Source: Metellina segmentata (Eukaryota; Arthropoda; Arachnida; Araneae; Tetragnathidae). From it: a stretch of DNA of 64,000 nucleotides. Below are positions 12,036-25,519 of this stretch, piece by piece. Under the pieces are notes generated by a model. That model saw only the letters and a list, made by a program, of their open reading frames with translations, was not told the DNA's origin and ran no database searches. Both the position numbers and the translations under genes were made by a program. The DNA lies in assembly GCA_947359465.1 (NCBI GenBank), contig OX375878.1, forward strand, positions 88,944,377-89,008,376, read 5' to 3'. Numbering within the stretch: position 1 is the first letter of the stretch; each line of letters starts with the position of its first letter.

Positions 12036-12299
12036 TACCAAACTTTAGATCCAGACATGAACAAAAATAATATCATATTGTATGTATTAATTTATACTCT
12101 CGCCATTAACAAGCCAAAATTAATCTGTGACAAATGAAATTTGGAAATTTTATGAATAAATATAGAGTAGTCTACTAAAGAGAAAGATTTTAAAACATAA
12201 TATGTATTAGTTCATCTCATCACATATATAACCTAAATTAGATTTCTATTAATATGAAACAGAGCTCGGATAGTGTCATATTACCTAAATCCATTCCAA

Positions 12300-13030
12300 T
12301 TAATTAAGTTCTTTGCAGTTCAAATATTAGAAAGTCGAAAAAGCAGAGACGGAGGTATATCGCAAAGCAAAATGCAATTAATTCCAACTTTTTCAAACAG
12401 TTTTTGATTTAAATGTTTTCTATACTTGAATCAGAAACCAAATAATAATCACAATAACAAAAATCGACAAATTTAAACAGAAAAGAAAACGATGGATTCA
12501 GATATCGATACAAACTTTTGACTACACAAACAGAGCTATCACGGGTGAAACAGTTTATTACGTCGTAATGCAAACCATTGCACATAAAAACAAAGTATCT
12601 CTATCCCAAGTAATCATTGCATTTCAAATACTAGAAAGTCGAAAAGGCAGGGCCGGGGGCATCCCGCAGTTGCAGAATGTAATTAATTCCAACATCATCC
12701 AAGCAGTTTTTGATTTAAATGTTTTTGCGTTTTTCTATACTCGAGCAGAAACCACATCACTCTTAATCGCGATTAAAAAAGATTACCATCTAAACAGAAA
12801 ATGAAATGACATACACGGATATTAATACAGCCCTTCACACAACACAAACACAGTAATTAATGGATCTATACTCCACAGTTAGTTCAAGATATCGTGTTAT
12901 GCGAACCATTACAACGCATGAACAATGCATCTCCATCCCAAGTAATTAAGTTCATTGCAGTTCAACTAGAAAGTCGAAAAGGCAGCGGCGTCCCGTAGTA
13001 GCAGAATGTAATTAATTCCAGTGCCCGTAA
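12300..13030. repeat. Three-copy tandem duplication, period 304-335 bp
   Basis: The landmark GAAAGTCGAAAA recurs at 12330, 12634 and 12969. Each is preceded by a TTGCA(G/T)TTCAA block and followed by GCAGAATGTAATTAATTCCA or a close variant. Units 1 and 2 also share the CAGTTTTTGATTTAAATGTTTT segment and the lead-in to unit 3. Unit 3 is partial. The array lies just upstream of the zinc-finger exon. Confidence 0.8.
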
Positions 13031-14162
13031 TCGAAGTTATAATTTCCCATAGTTTCACGCTCATGGAAGCCAACCGAAAGGAATACCAAAGTGCTAAATA
13101 GTAACATTATCCAGATCAGCGGGAATAGCGTGCCTGAGCGAGGCATTTTGCTGGAACCGTTCCAGGGAAATCCGAACAAAGCTGCTAGATAATTAAATCT
13201 GTGTTTAATAATCTTCGTGGTTTCGCCTTCACGTGTATTTGCTTTTAAGCACAGGTAGAGGTACTCAGTGATTCGTCACAAGAATTCGTGAAAGTTAGAA
13301 CTCCAGTTGCATCTTATTTTCTAAGCTGTTTTCTCTATGCGTGGATGATCTACCAATGATTTGCGTGACAGTAATACGATTGGTACAGCTCACGACAAAC
13401 AATATCATCTGAATTATAATGAATTCAAAGTGAACTGAGCTAAATGCCTTTCGTGTCTATGTGAACAAGATTCAATTTAAAACGAAGCCCCGTTATCTGT
13501 CGTGGTGAGGTAAGCGATAAAAATTAATCACTACTTCTTCAACAGCGTCCACACCAAAAATCACCACATCACTAAGCCAACAGAAGTCACCATGATTAAT
13601 TAGATTGATATGATTAAAAATAAATACTCAAAATCCAAAATCAAGATGCGTCTGGTAGAGATGGCAGATCGGATATAGATACTTCTATATATAGAATTTA
13701 CATGAGACTCAATTTAATCTTCCCACATCCCCATGAAAAGACTAGACCACATGATGAGTCGAAGGCAGGAGCCCGAAGTAGTCTATGGGTATAAAAAGAA
13801 TCAATCTAGCGAAATCTGAGATTTGCAGAATGCTGAAAAGATGAGAAAGGATTCGATATGGTCTCACAGTTATCACGTGTTTCGTTATATCAAGTAGCTT
13901 TTACTGTGATATTTTGTCGTGACCAAGATAATTCACTCATTTTTCAGCACCCAGTAATTCTGTCTTGATGTTTATTAAGCGCCAAATAGTCTCACTTTGT
14001 CATAAGTTTTTTTTTGCCGTGTTATATATGATGGAAAGTTATTCGTACTTTGGTTCAAACTTTGGAAATGCTGAGATTTCCAAAGAAAGAAGTTTTGGTG
14101 GTTGAAAAAGTGGCATAGTAGAATATGGTTCTATCCCGCTTTTCCAACCATAAAAAAAAATA

Positions 14163-14196
<34 letters not shown>

Positions 14197-15600
14197 AGAT
14201 AATTAACGAATTTACAAAATACATGAATTGACGAGTAAAAACGAGTCTTGGTATTCTTGATCTAAAGATTCCAAATTAAAAATATAAAAAATTGATTAAC
14301 TAATGATTTTAAAATATCGTGAAAATTATCATTTCGATTTATGTTAATTCATTTTTTTGAAGAACTTTTTCTTTCAATTGAACTCTATATTGTACAATTT
14401 TAAATTTATATTCAATTATTTTAATGCAAGGTTCTTTAATACTCTCTCGCTTCTAGTAGTAATTTAACTATTTCAAGCGTAACTCTTATACAATAGTTTT
14501 AGAAAAAATAGCGTGAAATTAAAATAAAGCTAAAGTTTAAGGGTATTAGGCGAGACCTAGAATTTAAAGCTATTTCGAAGCGACACTTTTGGGTACTTAA
14601 AAATTCTATAATTGCATGGAATGTAAGCAGTAATAACTATTTTTGTCAACTTAATGAAATAAATAATTAAAATCATAGCCATCTTTATCGATAAAACTTG
14701 TAGATAAAAGTCAGAACATGAATCCATTTTATATACTTATCCTAGAATCAAAATATGTGTCTAAGCAATCAACGGGAAATTTTATTTCACTAAACAAAAT
14801 ACTGAAATAAACTCACCTAATTACTGACCACACTTAAGACATGATCGACAGTTCTTTAAACCTTATTGTAAAGTCAAATTTCGATTCAAACATTCTAATG
14901 CAACCTCATGTAACACTTCTATACATCTGAACACATCAACAGTAACTACTTTTTCACTTAGCAGTCACCTAATTACAGTTGCAGAAAATCTAGTAGAATT
15001 AAAGTAGCTTAAGTATGTAGGCGTAACCCAAAATTATGAAAAGTCGGAACACATTATTTCGAAACACCCTTTTAGCAATGCATCATTTTGCAACGAGCAA
15101 TGCATCATTTTAAGGAAAGGTCTCCTTAAAATTAAGTTCCCATCATCATAGTAATTAAGCGTAGACATCAGTTTCCGCAACTTCGACAGACCTCATTTTT
15201 ATCTAGAGTTGAAAAGGATTTACCTTGTTGTGACATTTAAATAGTGGCAACTTTTCATAACTAGAATTGCTAAGGTAACCAGAAGTAATATTTTCAGTTT
15301 TGATTTCGTTTTCCGTGATGATATGGTAGGTTTAAACTGGGCCTTGTGACATATATGTATAAAGAAATTAATATAATGAAGGGCAGATTTTTAAAATCAA
15401 TCGTCTCCAAATCAAGTCTCTAGTAAAAAGAAAACCGTATAAAGGAAATACGTGCTATACGAACTATGTAAATGCAGGTCTGCCGCAAAACACTTGTAAA
15501 ATAGCATACATTCTTAAAAATAGCGAAAAATTTCCCCCTAAGCCTTGTTTTAATAGCAGTTTTAGCTGCTTTATAAAAGAATCGTATAAAAATGAGAGTT
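13031..15600. other. AT-rich intronic stretch with a 30-base A run
   Basis: No gene is visible. A 30-base A homopolymer runs from 14165 to 14194, behind a shorter A-rich lead-in. It could be a retroposon tail or simple sequence; I could not define an element around it. Confidence 0.4.
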
Positions 15601-15607
15601 AATAAAA

Positions 15608-15670
15608 AATAATCAATCGTAATCGTATACGATTGATTATTTATTATACGACTTATATAATCGTATAATA
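15608..15670. repeat. Two adjacent perfect hairpins
   Basis: Hairpin 1 has arms 15608-15621 and 15628-15641 (14 bp, perfect) around a 6-nt loop. Hairpin 2 has arms 15642-15651 and 15661-15670 (10 bp, perfect) around a 9-nt loop. They abut directly and share an AATCGTA-type core, so the block can fold into two neighbouring stems on either strand. Confidence 0.8.
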
Positions 15671-15788
15671 TAATAAATCTTAGAGAGTTACAAATGAATC
15701 ATATAAAACACAAAATATGCTGTTAAGTATGAAACAAAATTTAATTTAAAATTCAAAATCTACGCATTTTCTTAATTAGGTTTCATAA

Positions 15789-16062
15789 CAATCTAGCAAA
15801 CAGATTACGATATTTTTCTTTCATAGTTGCTACGGCATGATGCCAAGACTTCGAAATTGACTTCACTTGAAAATTTTTTCTCCCTGAACAAAAATCCGAG
15901 TTATTATTATTTTTTTTGTGCACTATTAGTTACAAAAAAAAGGACTAAATTTTCGTTAGTTTGGCGAATTAAAAAAAAAAAATCGCGAACATTTTGCGAT
16001 CATCTTGTTTTAAAAAGATTACTCTGGTCGCCAAGGTTGAAAAATACTAAAAACTCGCCTGT
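15789..16062 (+). repeat. Dispersed repeat R1, copy without insertion
   Basis: It matches 26224-26673 in order: a TCTAGCA block, a TTTTTCT(T/C)TCAT block, GCTACGGC/GCCACGGC, and after a TTAA the segment AAAAGAT...GTCGCCAAG, ending in TCGCCTGT. This copy carries a single TTAA where the other carries a 214-bp element flanked by TTAA. The origin of the repeat is unknown. Confidence 0.65.
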
Positions 16063-17404
16063 TTAATCGCCAACTACAGCTGTGTGAGTTTCGTTTATCT
16101 TGTTTTTAGAAAGCAGGTGATATACAATGTATGGTGTTTTTGTAAAACATAACAACTGTCTTACTAAATTTTTTTCAGGACATTCAGTGAATATTATGGC
16201 TTAAAAAGAACCATCAAAAACTGCATTGAAAAATCAGGTCTTTTTAAAAAATCAGGTTTTCAGGACCGAGGGAGCCCTGTAACCCTAATGATAGGGTGCT
16301 TTCGCCTTCTACTTTCCAAATTAATTGTAGCGTTTGACCTTCAAAGTAAGCTGGCTGTGGATAATAAAGTAGTTTGTTTGCAAATATTTTAAGTCACTTT
16401 CAATGCAATTTCTTTTTTTTATCTGTTAGCACCAACTAAAGATTTATATTTTATAAAATACATCAAAAATTAAAAATTCACAATAATTTAAAACACCGAA
16501 ATACTGTTCGTATTGATATAATAAAACTTTAATTCAATTAACTCGAGTACTTCGGCGCTTTCGAAAGTACGCAACATCAGAACTAAACATAACACTTAAT
16601 ACTATACTTTAAATGTGCATTAACTCTGGATAGAATGACGATCATGATCAGTGACAATATTAGTGTATACTGTTATTTCAGTCTTTCACAAACTAAAAAT
16701 AATCTAGCCAAACTATTATGTTAGTCAATCACAATAACTATCTCACGAACATTTTAAATCTGTTTTTAAAAATGGGGTTAGCCAACATTTCTTAATTTAA
16801 ATAAAAGTAAAATAAAGACAACTGTACTTGCAAAGATTTGATGCATGAAGAATAAAAACATAAAGTAAACAAATGTCAAGGAATTCTAAGGTGGGTACAT
16901 AACTGAATTTACTTCGCACTGGAGCAACAAAACGGGTTATTAACGAAAAATAGTTTATGCATTGATTGTATTTCCCTTTTGTAAAAGCTCCTTTATAGTT
17001 TAAATTGAACAGAAGAACTGAAAATTTATTATAAGTATCCCAATTCTTAAACTTAAGATGCTCAAATATCCATAGTCATTTCGGATTTAACCAGTCATTT
17101 TGAACTCATGCACAAATGAATATGTAGCTATACAGTATAACAAAAATACTAGGCGTTTCTCGTGTTCATTTTAATGCAGATTGAAAGTAATCCAAATTTA
17201 AACTTTCCTCTCCCAGACAAAATTTGATTTTAGCATTTAGGAAACAAGTTTTTTAACTATATCCAAATGTTTTGAAAATTTCCATAATTGCTTCTAGACG
17301 CACATATAATTGCTCTTCGGTTATGTTTGTTTATACTCCCACATTCCATCAACGTCAAGGCCGCAGTAGTCTAGTTAGATTCGTGGACCTAAGATTGTCG
17401 TGTA
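16063..17404. other. AT-rich stretch, no gene seen
   Basis: There are no recognisable coding, RNA or repeat signals beyond low-complexity A/T tracts. Confidence 0.35.
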
Positions 17405-17458
17405 CGTGGAGGCTGGTGCGCGTTAAAACCGTCGTGGGCTCAAATGTCCTCATGTTGC
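17405..17458 (+). repeat. SINE-A fragment (central part)
   Basis: About 54 bp match the region just after the tRNA-like head of the full copy at 21968-22304: GGCTGGTGC, GTTAAA, then TGTCCTCATGTTG. Head and tail are missing or too diverged to follow. Confidence 0.6.
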
Positions 17459-19440
17459 CAAAATAGATTGACAACAACTGTAATTCAAAATATGTTGTTT
17501 TTTTCAGATAGGCAAGCGGAATTGCAACGATGATCAATGTTATTCCCTTAAAGGTTTTGAGTGGTTTCTTCTACACACCAAAGGGAATTTAAATTTTCTG
17601 TATTTGAAATTCATCCCAAAATTTAATACATCACACATTAAAATAATGGATTTCTATTGATTAGTCATACAGAAGCTAAGATTAGAAAAAGTGAAAAATC
17701 GAAGTCTAACACAACATGTTAATTTCATTAAATGCTCTCACTCAAAATTTTAAAAGAACCTTCTTAAACAGAGCGCAATTCTAGATTTACAATGATTTTT
17801 TTTTTATTATAAGAGTTTTCTATGAAGAAATAGTTTATAAAAAATAGAGACAAATGCTCAATCATACTTAAAACAATGAAGCTGTAAACAACAGAATTTG
17901 CTCTGTCTAACATATTTTACTCATTAAGACATTGAATTTATTAAATTATTTAAACATTTATGGGTAAAAACAAAATCGATTGGAAACGAATCGCATATAA
18001 AAAAATAAAGATTTCATTTCATAACAAAAGAATGTCTAAGTAAAAAATTACTTAAGTCTGTTTCTAACATAACCCAAAATAACATTTTTAGTACCTCAGC
18101 AGAAAAGTTATTTTGGAAATGAACATGTACATTTCAAAACATTAAAAAAAAAAAAGAACATATTTATTTTTTATGACAATAGTTCAGTGTAAGCAAACTA
18201 CCGGAAGACAAAGAAAATACTTCCGATGAAGAACTAATTTGATTTGTAACTGTTTAGACGATGTTTTCAGTGAATTTTCTCCCGACTCTAAACTATTCCT
18301 GGGGAACAATCAGATACAAACTTCATGGAAGTGCCATTTACATATAACGGATATATTTACTCTAAAAAAAAGTCAGTAAAAAATATCAATAATTCTATAA
18401 GCAAAGTGCTGAAAAAAACATTCAAGTAACTTGCTGGATAACTTCATTTTCGGGATGGAATATAAAGGTAGTACATCCACAAAAAACCATTAGAGCCCTC
18501 CATATTTAGTTTCGCAGAAAAACTTTTCTTTGGTTAAAAAAAAAATTATGACCAAAAAGATTAAGACAGGGAAATGGAGATTCAAAGTATTTAAGAAATA
18601 TGTGAAAATAAATTGAAATTTCAAAGAGTAAAGTGGGTCAACATAATTCTGACATTGTACTGCCCCAAAGAAAACTGCATTGATAATGTAGTATGATAGA
18701 CTTTTTTGTAAAGCTAAATGCAGATGACGCTAGTGCTTTGGGAATGGAACGTGTTTCTGAAATGATGTCACTTGTTTATATTTTCGGGTAACTCCGTTAT
18801 CTACCAAGTGACAGTATTCGGAATCTCAAGTAAGATATTCTCTTGATGGGGTGGTTTGTTTACCTGAAAATGCCTCATTGCATTGTACTACAAATTAATC
18901 CGCAAACATCATTTCTAAAATTAACTTTAATCTTTATAAGAGCTAGCAAAAGGGCGAAATAAGTTTTAAATGTGTAGACGAGTTTCGAAAACACAAGGAA
19001 AGATGAAAACAATCTGAATCGTAAAGTTACAGCACACGATCGTCAACTATATCAACAAAGCTCCAACAGTTATCAACTATATCAACAGTTCTCTGCGTCC
19101 TGCCATCACCTTCAGGTGGCATTTGAACTGAACAAAATCAAATCAACTTACCAATTAACAAGCTCGGAACGCTGAAGTAACTACGACGTGAAAATGCTAA
19201 GCCGTTTCAAAAACAAATGATACTGAAACTTCCACGCCTAAAAGGCATCTGAAAAGCTTGAAAAATATGAGTAAAAAGCTCATAAGAAAACGAGATCACG
19301 AATTTTTCACTAAAAGTACACACGGTGCAAGCTGTTTACACTGAGCGATTGCTGAAAGCACAGTAGAAAAAAATACCAGCTGTCTTACACGAGGTAGTTT
19401 AAGTTTTTATAGTATTCAAAAGGATATTTGAACATTTGTT
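17459..19440. other. AT-rich stretch, no gene seen
   Basis: Only short frames and A/T tracts are present. Confidence 0.35.
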
Positions 19441-19465
19441 GCTTCGTAGGATGAGATCATCTTTC

Positions 19466-20260
19466 ATTACGAACAGTGAACAACAGCACTCGCCGCTGAG
19501 AATAGGAAGAAATTAATTAGCTACGATTGTAGATCAGACTGTTGCACGGGACTGTTCTTTTTAATTTTGATTGTAACTTTGCTTTATCAATCGTAATTTG
19601 TCACAGTTCAACTTAAAGTACCAAAGTGGTGAGATTTGGTTGAGATAATCACCTCTTTGGATTAGTCTAGTTAAGATTTTACGTCGTTAAAATTACGCCA
19701 TGTTGATTTGAGTTTCTTATTGAAAAAAAAAAAAGGTGCTATTCAAGAAAAACAACAAAACTCCACTATTGCGAACGGCGAATAAGAGCAGAAAATAGGA
19801 GGAATTTAATTACGATTGCAGGTATATACATAAAACTGTTGCGTGCTAGTTTTGATGAATATTCGAAAAAAATTTTTACTTTTAAAATCGGACTTTGTTA
19901 CAGCTCAACTTAAAATAACAAAAAGAGGTTTGGTTGGATTAATCGCTCTATGGATAACAGTCTCACTAAGATTTTGCGCAAAGTCATATATGCGGAGTCG
20001 ATTTTTGCTATTAAAACAAAACTTATATTTCACGAAAAACTCAACAAATTCTATTGCACACATAACTAACGAACTACAATTGCAGATAAAATTGTTGATC
20101 GCTAATTTTGACAGATATTTGAATGGAATTTTGCTTTTTAAATAAGGGTGTCGAAGTTAGAAACTTAAAAAAAAAAACAAAGAGAGGCTTGGTTGGGTTT
20201 GTTGCTCTAGGGAAAACAGATATACCTGATTCAAATTTGGCGTACATTTCATGTTTGTAC
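19466..20260. repeat. Three diverged tandem units, period about 285-295 bp
   Basis: Shared landmarks recur in order in about 19466-19700, 19745-20000 and 20040-20260: a GAATAAGAGCAG or related lead, TACGATTG(C/T)AG, ACTGTTGC, TTTTGATNNATATT, then CAACTTAAA and GGTTTGGTTG(G/A) followed by a GCTCTA(T/G)GG block. Copies are old, and small frames in them (19843-20145, 20123-20377) look incidental. Confidence 0.65.
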
Positions 20261-21957
20261 CCCATGTTAAGTTTAGTTTTATCATCGAAACAAAAAGTTT
20301 CCGGAAAAATTCATCAAAATACCAATGCATACATAGTAATGGACAACAGTAAAAATTTACTACAGTTTTCCCAATAAAGTGAATGCAATATTTTCTAGCA
20401 AAAATATAGAGACGTACAGTTAAATTTTTAAGATTTCACAAAACATATTATTTCAGCGTTTTACGGCAAAGTTCTTAGGAACACTTTTGAATAGTACACC
20501 AACACGTAACTGTAGTTAGTAGATCAACGAAAATGCTATTATTATTTCTCTCCCATATCTACAATTCAACTTTTGCGAAAAAAAATCGAGCATCGCGTTT
20601 TGAAGTTAACATACAAACACAATCTCCGAAATATGGTTGTACTTAAATACATATATAATCCTCACGAAATGAAGAAAAGTAGATGAGATTTAAACTTGCT
20701 CTAGTTCAGCACAACTAATATCAGGAGCAAGGTTTTAAAGACCCAAAAGACCATCACAAATAAATACAATTTTCATAATATATGTATCTAACTACTTATA
20801 TTTCTATATAAAGAGCCCCGAAATGTCCCATAACAAAAACTATATACACAAGACCGAGAGGCACCATTTTCTCCAATCTAAACTATAAAATTAAACCCAT
20901 AAAAACTAATGATAATTCTACTTATGTTAATAATTAAATCAATCATCAAGCTCTAACCCATATGCGCTCTAAATTATCTAAAAAACAAGATAAAAAAAGA
21001 AGAAAAGTTATTCAAATCCTAATAAGTTGATGTAAGAAGCTTCAAACTTTTAAAAAGAGGATCAAAGCACAATATACCGATTTACAATAATTGTCAATAC
21101 AAGAGTGTTATAAGTATTAACTAATCGGAATAAAACTAGCCGATCAGTAAGGATTAGTAAAACCAAACGTAACAAGAGTGTTTGTGCAGAATAAAGTACC
21201 AGATTCAATATAGGATAATAAGCTTAGAAATAAGCTATGAAAATGAGGTTTATAAAACGGAAGAGAAGTGGTTTTCAGAAAGGATCCTATCATAAGAGTT
21301 ATGGCTGAATGATGAACTGAAGCATCCGCATAAGTTCCAATATTGGTATTCCAGCTCTATAAGGAAGAAATTCTAATCATCAATAGAACGATTCCTTGAA
21401 AGTTACCTTCTAATGATAATATTGACTCGATTTTTTTCTATAACACGAGTAAAGGATCGATGACCCCAAAAAATTACAATAAATATGCTTCACTTGACTA
21501 CAGCTAATTGGAAATAAAGTGTCTTATTGTCATCATCTTAACCCTTCTTATTTTTAGATGATGTTAGTAGAATACCGGCCTTACAAATTTTTTGCAGTCA
21601 AAAAAATAATACCCGACAACATAACACTAAACGTATAATTTTTTTGGAATTAAAACCTGAAATTTAGAGCTATTAAATGCACACAGGTGCTGCTCTTAAA
21701 AGTTTTACTTTGAGGGTTTTTCGGCAAGATAGTTATTTTTGAGGGTCATTTATAGGTGAAAACAATGTAGGCGTAAATCGATGTATTTGAGTCGATGTTT
21801 TTTTAACATCGCTATTTATACTCATCGATGTTTTTTAGGTTTGGCGATGTTTTATTTTTTAATGAAAAAAATTCCATAGTAAGAATCAAGAAAAATAACC
21901 GTGCAACTAAGTATTTGTCAGTGATGACGTCATCCGTCCCATCAGAAAGAGTTTTTT
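20261..21957. other. AT-rich stretch, no gene seen
   Basis: No coding domains or repeat pairs were recognised. Confidence 0.35.
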
Positions 21958-21967
21958 CCCTAACTGG

Positions 21968-22304
21968 CGGGGCCGACCAATCGGTATAGTGGTTAAGGTG
22001 TTAGCCTCTAGATCGGAGGGTTCCTGGTTCGAATCCGGGTCCGGGCATGGATGTTTGTAAGCGTATGGTGTAGAGGCGGCTGGTGCACCTTAAATCTGTC
22101 GTGGCCGAAAGTCCTCACGTTGGGTTGGTGTGGAAGTTTGGAGAGTGGGGTGCCAGCTCAGGTGTTGCTTCGTCATCTAACCGTGGTTCAAAATTACGAG
22201 GCGTTGTCCTCGGATCTTTCCCTTAAGGGACTGATCCCGGACCGTCGTCAATAGCCCGTTGTGTAGCTCTAGTACGACGTTAACTAAAATTACCATTACC
22301 ATTA
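21968..22304 (+). mobile_element. Full-length tRNA-derived SINE (family SINE-A) with target duplication
   Basis: The head resembles a tRNA. It has a pol III A-box-like stretch (GGTATAGTGGTTAAGG), a near-perfect B box (GGTTCGAATCC) and a T arm that can pair CCTGG with CCGGG. The body carries GGTGCCAGCTCAGG, a GTCCTCGGATCTTTCCCTTA block and AATAGCCCGTTGTG, and the tail ends in TACC repeats. A 10-bp direct repeat CCCTAACTGG flanks it (21958-21967 and 22305-22314), as expected for LINE-driven insertion. This is the reference copy for the other SINE-A pieces. It encodes no protein; the frame at 22051-22254 is incidental. Confidence 0.9.
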
Positions 22305-22314
22305 CCCTAACTGG

Positions 22315-23740
22315 TGGGATAGCTAGTGAAAAAAGAAATCGATTTAAGGTGGAGAAAGTTAACCAACTTCCTTTTTTTTTTTACAAGCTGTAAATAACAA
22401 ACATTGTAGCATATTATAATTAAAGGCCCCAATATTTTGTATTTACAGAAAACAATTCACAAGTTTGTTATGTTTCCCCCGCCCATAAGTTGACAAATAA
22501 TTAATTATATCTGACAATAATTATTGTTATATACCTACCTAATTATACTTACAGTTAGTAGCACCTAAGTGTCAAATTGTAAATATTATTTTCTTTTATA
22601 CTATTCAATTTTAAAATAAAAGAAATTTAATTGAATCTAAATTATAAATTTGTTGGCTTTTCTTTGACAGGAAAAATAATCTTAGTTATAAATTAATAAA
22701 CACATCAAATGACGAATTTAGTCCTCCCCCCCCCACCCCCCAGCGAACATTATGTTTGAGGTTATTAAATCAGTTTTTAGAAATGTGGAAAAAATTATTT
22801 AAATATACTGATGTTTAAAAACATCGATGGCTTTTGGGAGATGTATTATCAACATCGATGTTTTAATTTTGAACATCGATGTTTTGTTGTCGATGTCGCA
22901 TCCCTAGGAAACCAACAAATCACATTAAAAAAAATTGAATAATTATTAAAAGTTTTGCTTAAAATATTAAAAATGTAACGTTATCCATGATATTAGAAGC
23001 ACAATAGTACTCACCCACCTTCGTTATGTTATATAAAAACGTGCAAACCGACCTGTAAGATTTTTCTCCATTTGTCACACACCTTAGATATTTGGGTCCA
23101 AATATTTTCTGCTCGAGGTATTTGGTCAAACTAGAACCAATTGCATTCTATTCTATTTGAAAATAGATTTTCCGTAGATATTATAATATAATTGCATGAC
23201 TTATAAATAAGCGTTTTCTGTAGAGTTTTTTGTAACGCATGATAGGACGCAAATCTAAAATATGAGTTCGGATGTTAGATCGTTTTGATCTTTTACAAAC
23301 CAATCAGCCCTTTGTATGCAAAACGCTACTTTTTGAATTACTGACATGGTAGATCAAAATCTGTATTTTAATTCAAATTTACCACAACTTTTTCCAATTC
23401 AAAGATACACGCAGTTATTTGTATATGGATTCTTTTATGAAACCAGCGTCCGTTTTTAACACGTACATGTAACTCTTCACGTCTTCAGTCCATAAGAATA
23501 TAATCTGTTAAAATTGCGGAATGAATGCTTCAACACTCTACATCAAAATTTGTGTACACAAACCCAAACCAGAGGTTTATTTTTCAATTTTTCATAACAC
23601 CTCATCTTCATGCCCTCTCTCGAACGGGAGAAGAGTATTCAATATAGAGATAAATTGAGAAGTTAACGAGGCGGAAAATACTCCTCGTAGTACTATGACT
23701 CGATCAGTACTATGATTACGACAAATTTCTCAGTCCCTTC
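22315..23740. other. AT-rich stretch with a C run
   Basis: No gene is seen. A C-rich run (about 22724-22741) and an ACATCGATG motif repeated near 22823-22880, with relatives near 21778-21850 left of the SINE, suggest a small ACATCGATGTTTT repeat into which the SINE landed. Confidence 0.4.
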
Positions 23741-23829
23741 CTAAGAAAAACTGTGTGCTCATCGGAAGGTTTTGGTGGCGCTGCATTAGAATTTGAAATG
23801 ACATGGGTTATGAAAAATGCCGTATTATG

Positions 23830-24150
23830 GAACCGAACCGATAGGATGAAGGTTGACGAGGAAGCATTTCTTGACTGTCAACCACAAAGTAATGTTCTGC
23901 TGTTGGCTGTGTTTTTTCACAATCGTTATTTAGAACAACGACAGCGAGGTTTAACAGGCTATGCGCAAGTAGTCGAGATTGAAGACATGATTTATGAAAA
24001 GTGCCAAATTGCAGATGTAATCAGGAATGTTGATCGGAAATAGACATTTCATGACTGTCGACGGGAAATTAATCTGTTTTCGGCTGTTGCGTTCATTTGA
24101 AACACAACGCGCAAACTTTCAACATTTGTGCGTTAGCAATCGAGAGAGAA
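23830..24150. repeat. Tandem duplication, period about 178 bp
   Basis: The blocks CATTTCTTGACTGTCAAC and CATTTCATGACTGTCGAC (at about 23866 and 24044) are each followed by AAAGTAATNTTCTGCTGTTGGCTGT or a diverged equivalent, and then a TCGAGA/GAAGACA block. The first unit lies in a 96-codon open frame (23753-24043) with no recognisable domain; the second copy is not open in register. Confidence 0.6.
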
Positions 24151-25519
24151 GACACAATTCTTAAGAGAACGCGCATTTCCAAAATGGCATTATCAGCAAA
24201 TCTTATGACTTCAAATTTTAAAATTAAATCGAGGTTATAGCAGAAGAAAGAAGGCAACTAAAATTTGATTTAAATTAGTTCAGGAACTTTTCAGAAGCAA
24301 TGGAAAAAACACACCCTTCCGCATTTGAAACAAATGTTTAGAAAAATCATTTAATCCAAACTTAGATTTTCTTAACTAAATCTTTGCGTCGAGTTACATG
24401 ACTTCAGTTGTTTTTCTTATTTGGAAATACACCTACTGGAGCATAATGCAAAAAAAAAAAAAAAACAGAAAAAAAAAAAACGTAATACATTTTCTATTCG
24501 TGTCTTAAAACTTTCAACATTGAATCAAAACCAAAATAATACCCTGGGTACATTGTTTTCACTTTGAAGAAGTGGATATGTCTCAAATGCTACAGCTGGA
24601 AACACAAGGAAATGATGATTTATTTGAGGATTGATTAAATCAGAATAAATTATTCTAGAAAGAATCTGATAGTTTTCAGAAAGAATTATCAAGCATCTGT
24701 TTTACAGATGCTATTAATGCGACGAAAACTGGTACTATTTTTAACATCCTCTCACCATTTCGGTGGTCTTCGAAATTCATAACAAACTCATAAAAACATA
24801 AAAATAAAGAAAATGATACTACAATTTTCAATAAAAAACCAATAACTAAATATATATCATGCAATACTAATTGTAAAATAAAATTATTGCAAGAAATTAT
24901 GATACATAACGCGTTGGTCAACTTTCATCGATTTCGCAAGATTTTCTGTCCAAACAAAATAGCTATTGCTAAATATTACTTTTGGACGAAGTTTTTTATT
25001 TTTAAATCTCAAGTGAAGTAAGAAGGGCTTTGTTCATGATGAATATAACGTTATACTGCTCGAATAACCAATAAAATTCATGATTTTTTCCATCTTTAAA
25101 ATACAATGATTCCGCTAAATCCACTCTAGTAACTTCGAAAACTAAAGCATCCCTAATTTTATCTTCTCCAAGGCTAGTCTCAATTGAATTATTGTATTAA
25201 CTGTTTCAAGCTTTGCTGAAGTACGACGAGGGAAAGAAAAAATTTCCTTATTTTCGCTAGCGTTTAGTTTTGAAGCTGATAAGACCCTCATTGTCAACAA
25301 AAGTGTACAAAGTTTTGAGCTTAATTTTGAAGTCTTCCTTTAAAGTACCTTTGTTGGACAAAATTTTCATTAGTTTTTTCCAGCTCAGTCACTTCATTGT
25401 GGCTATGAGTATTGTTGATAAATCGAAACACCCACAATCGTTCTTAAGATATGTGAATACTTTTAAAAATCCTTACTGTGCGCAACAATACTAGTTTTCA
25501 TCACTGGGTGTACATGAAT
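24151..25519. other. AT-rich stretch, no gene seen
   Basis: Apart from A-rich simple sequence at 24450-24480 I see only short frames (for example 25270-25494) without recognisable domains. Confidence 0.35.

Noticed and set aside
21971..22048. tRNA gene
   Set aside because: The head has pol III boxes but no clean acceptor or anticodon stem, and it continues into a SINE body with target duplication.
23753..24043. 96-codon frame as a possible transposase fragment
   Set aside because: No catalytic or family motif is visible, and the duplicated copy next to it does not keep the frame.
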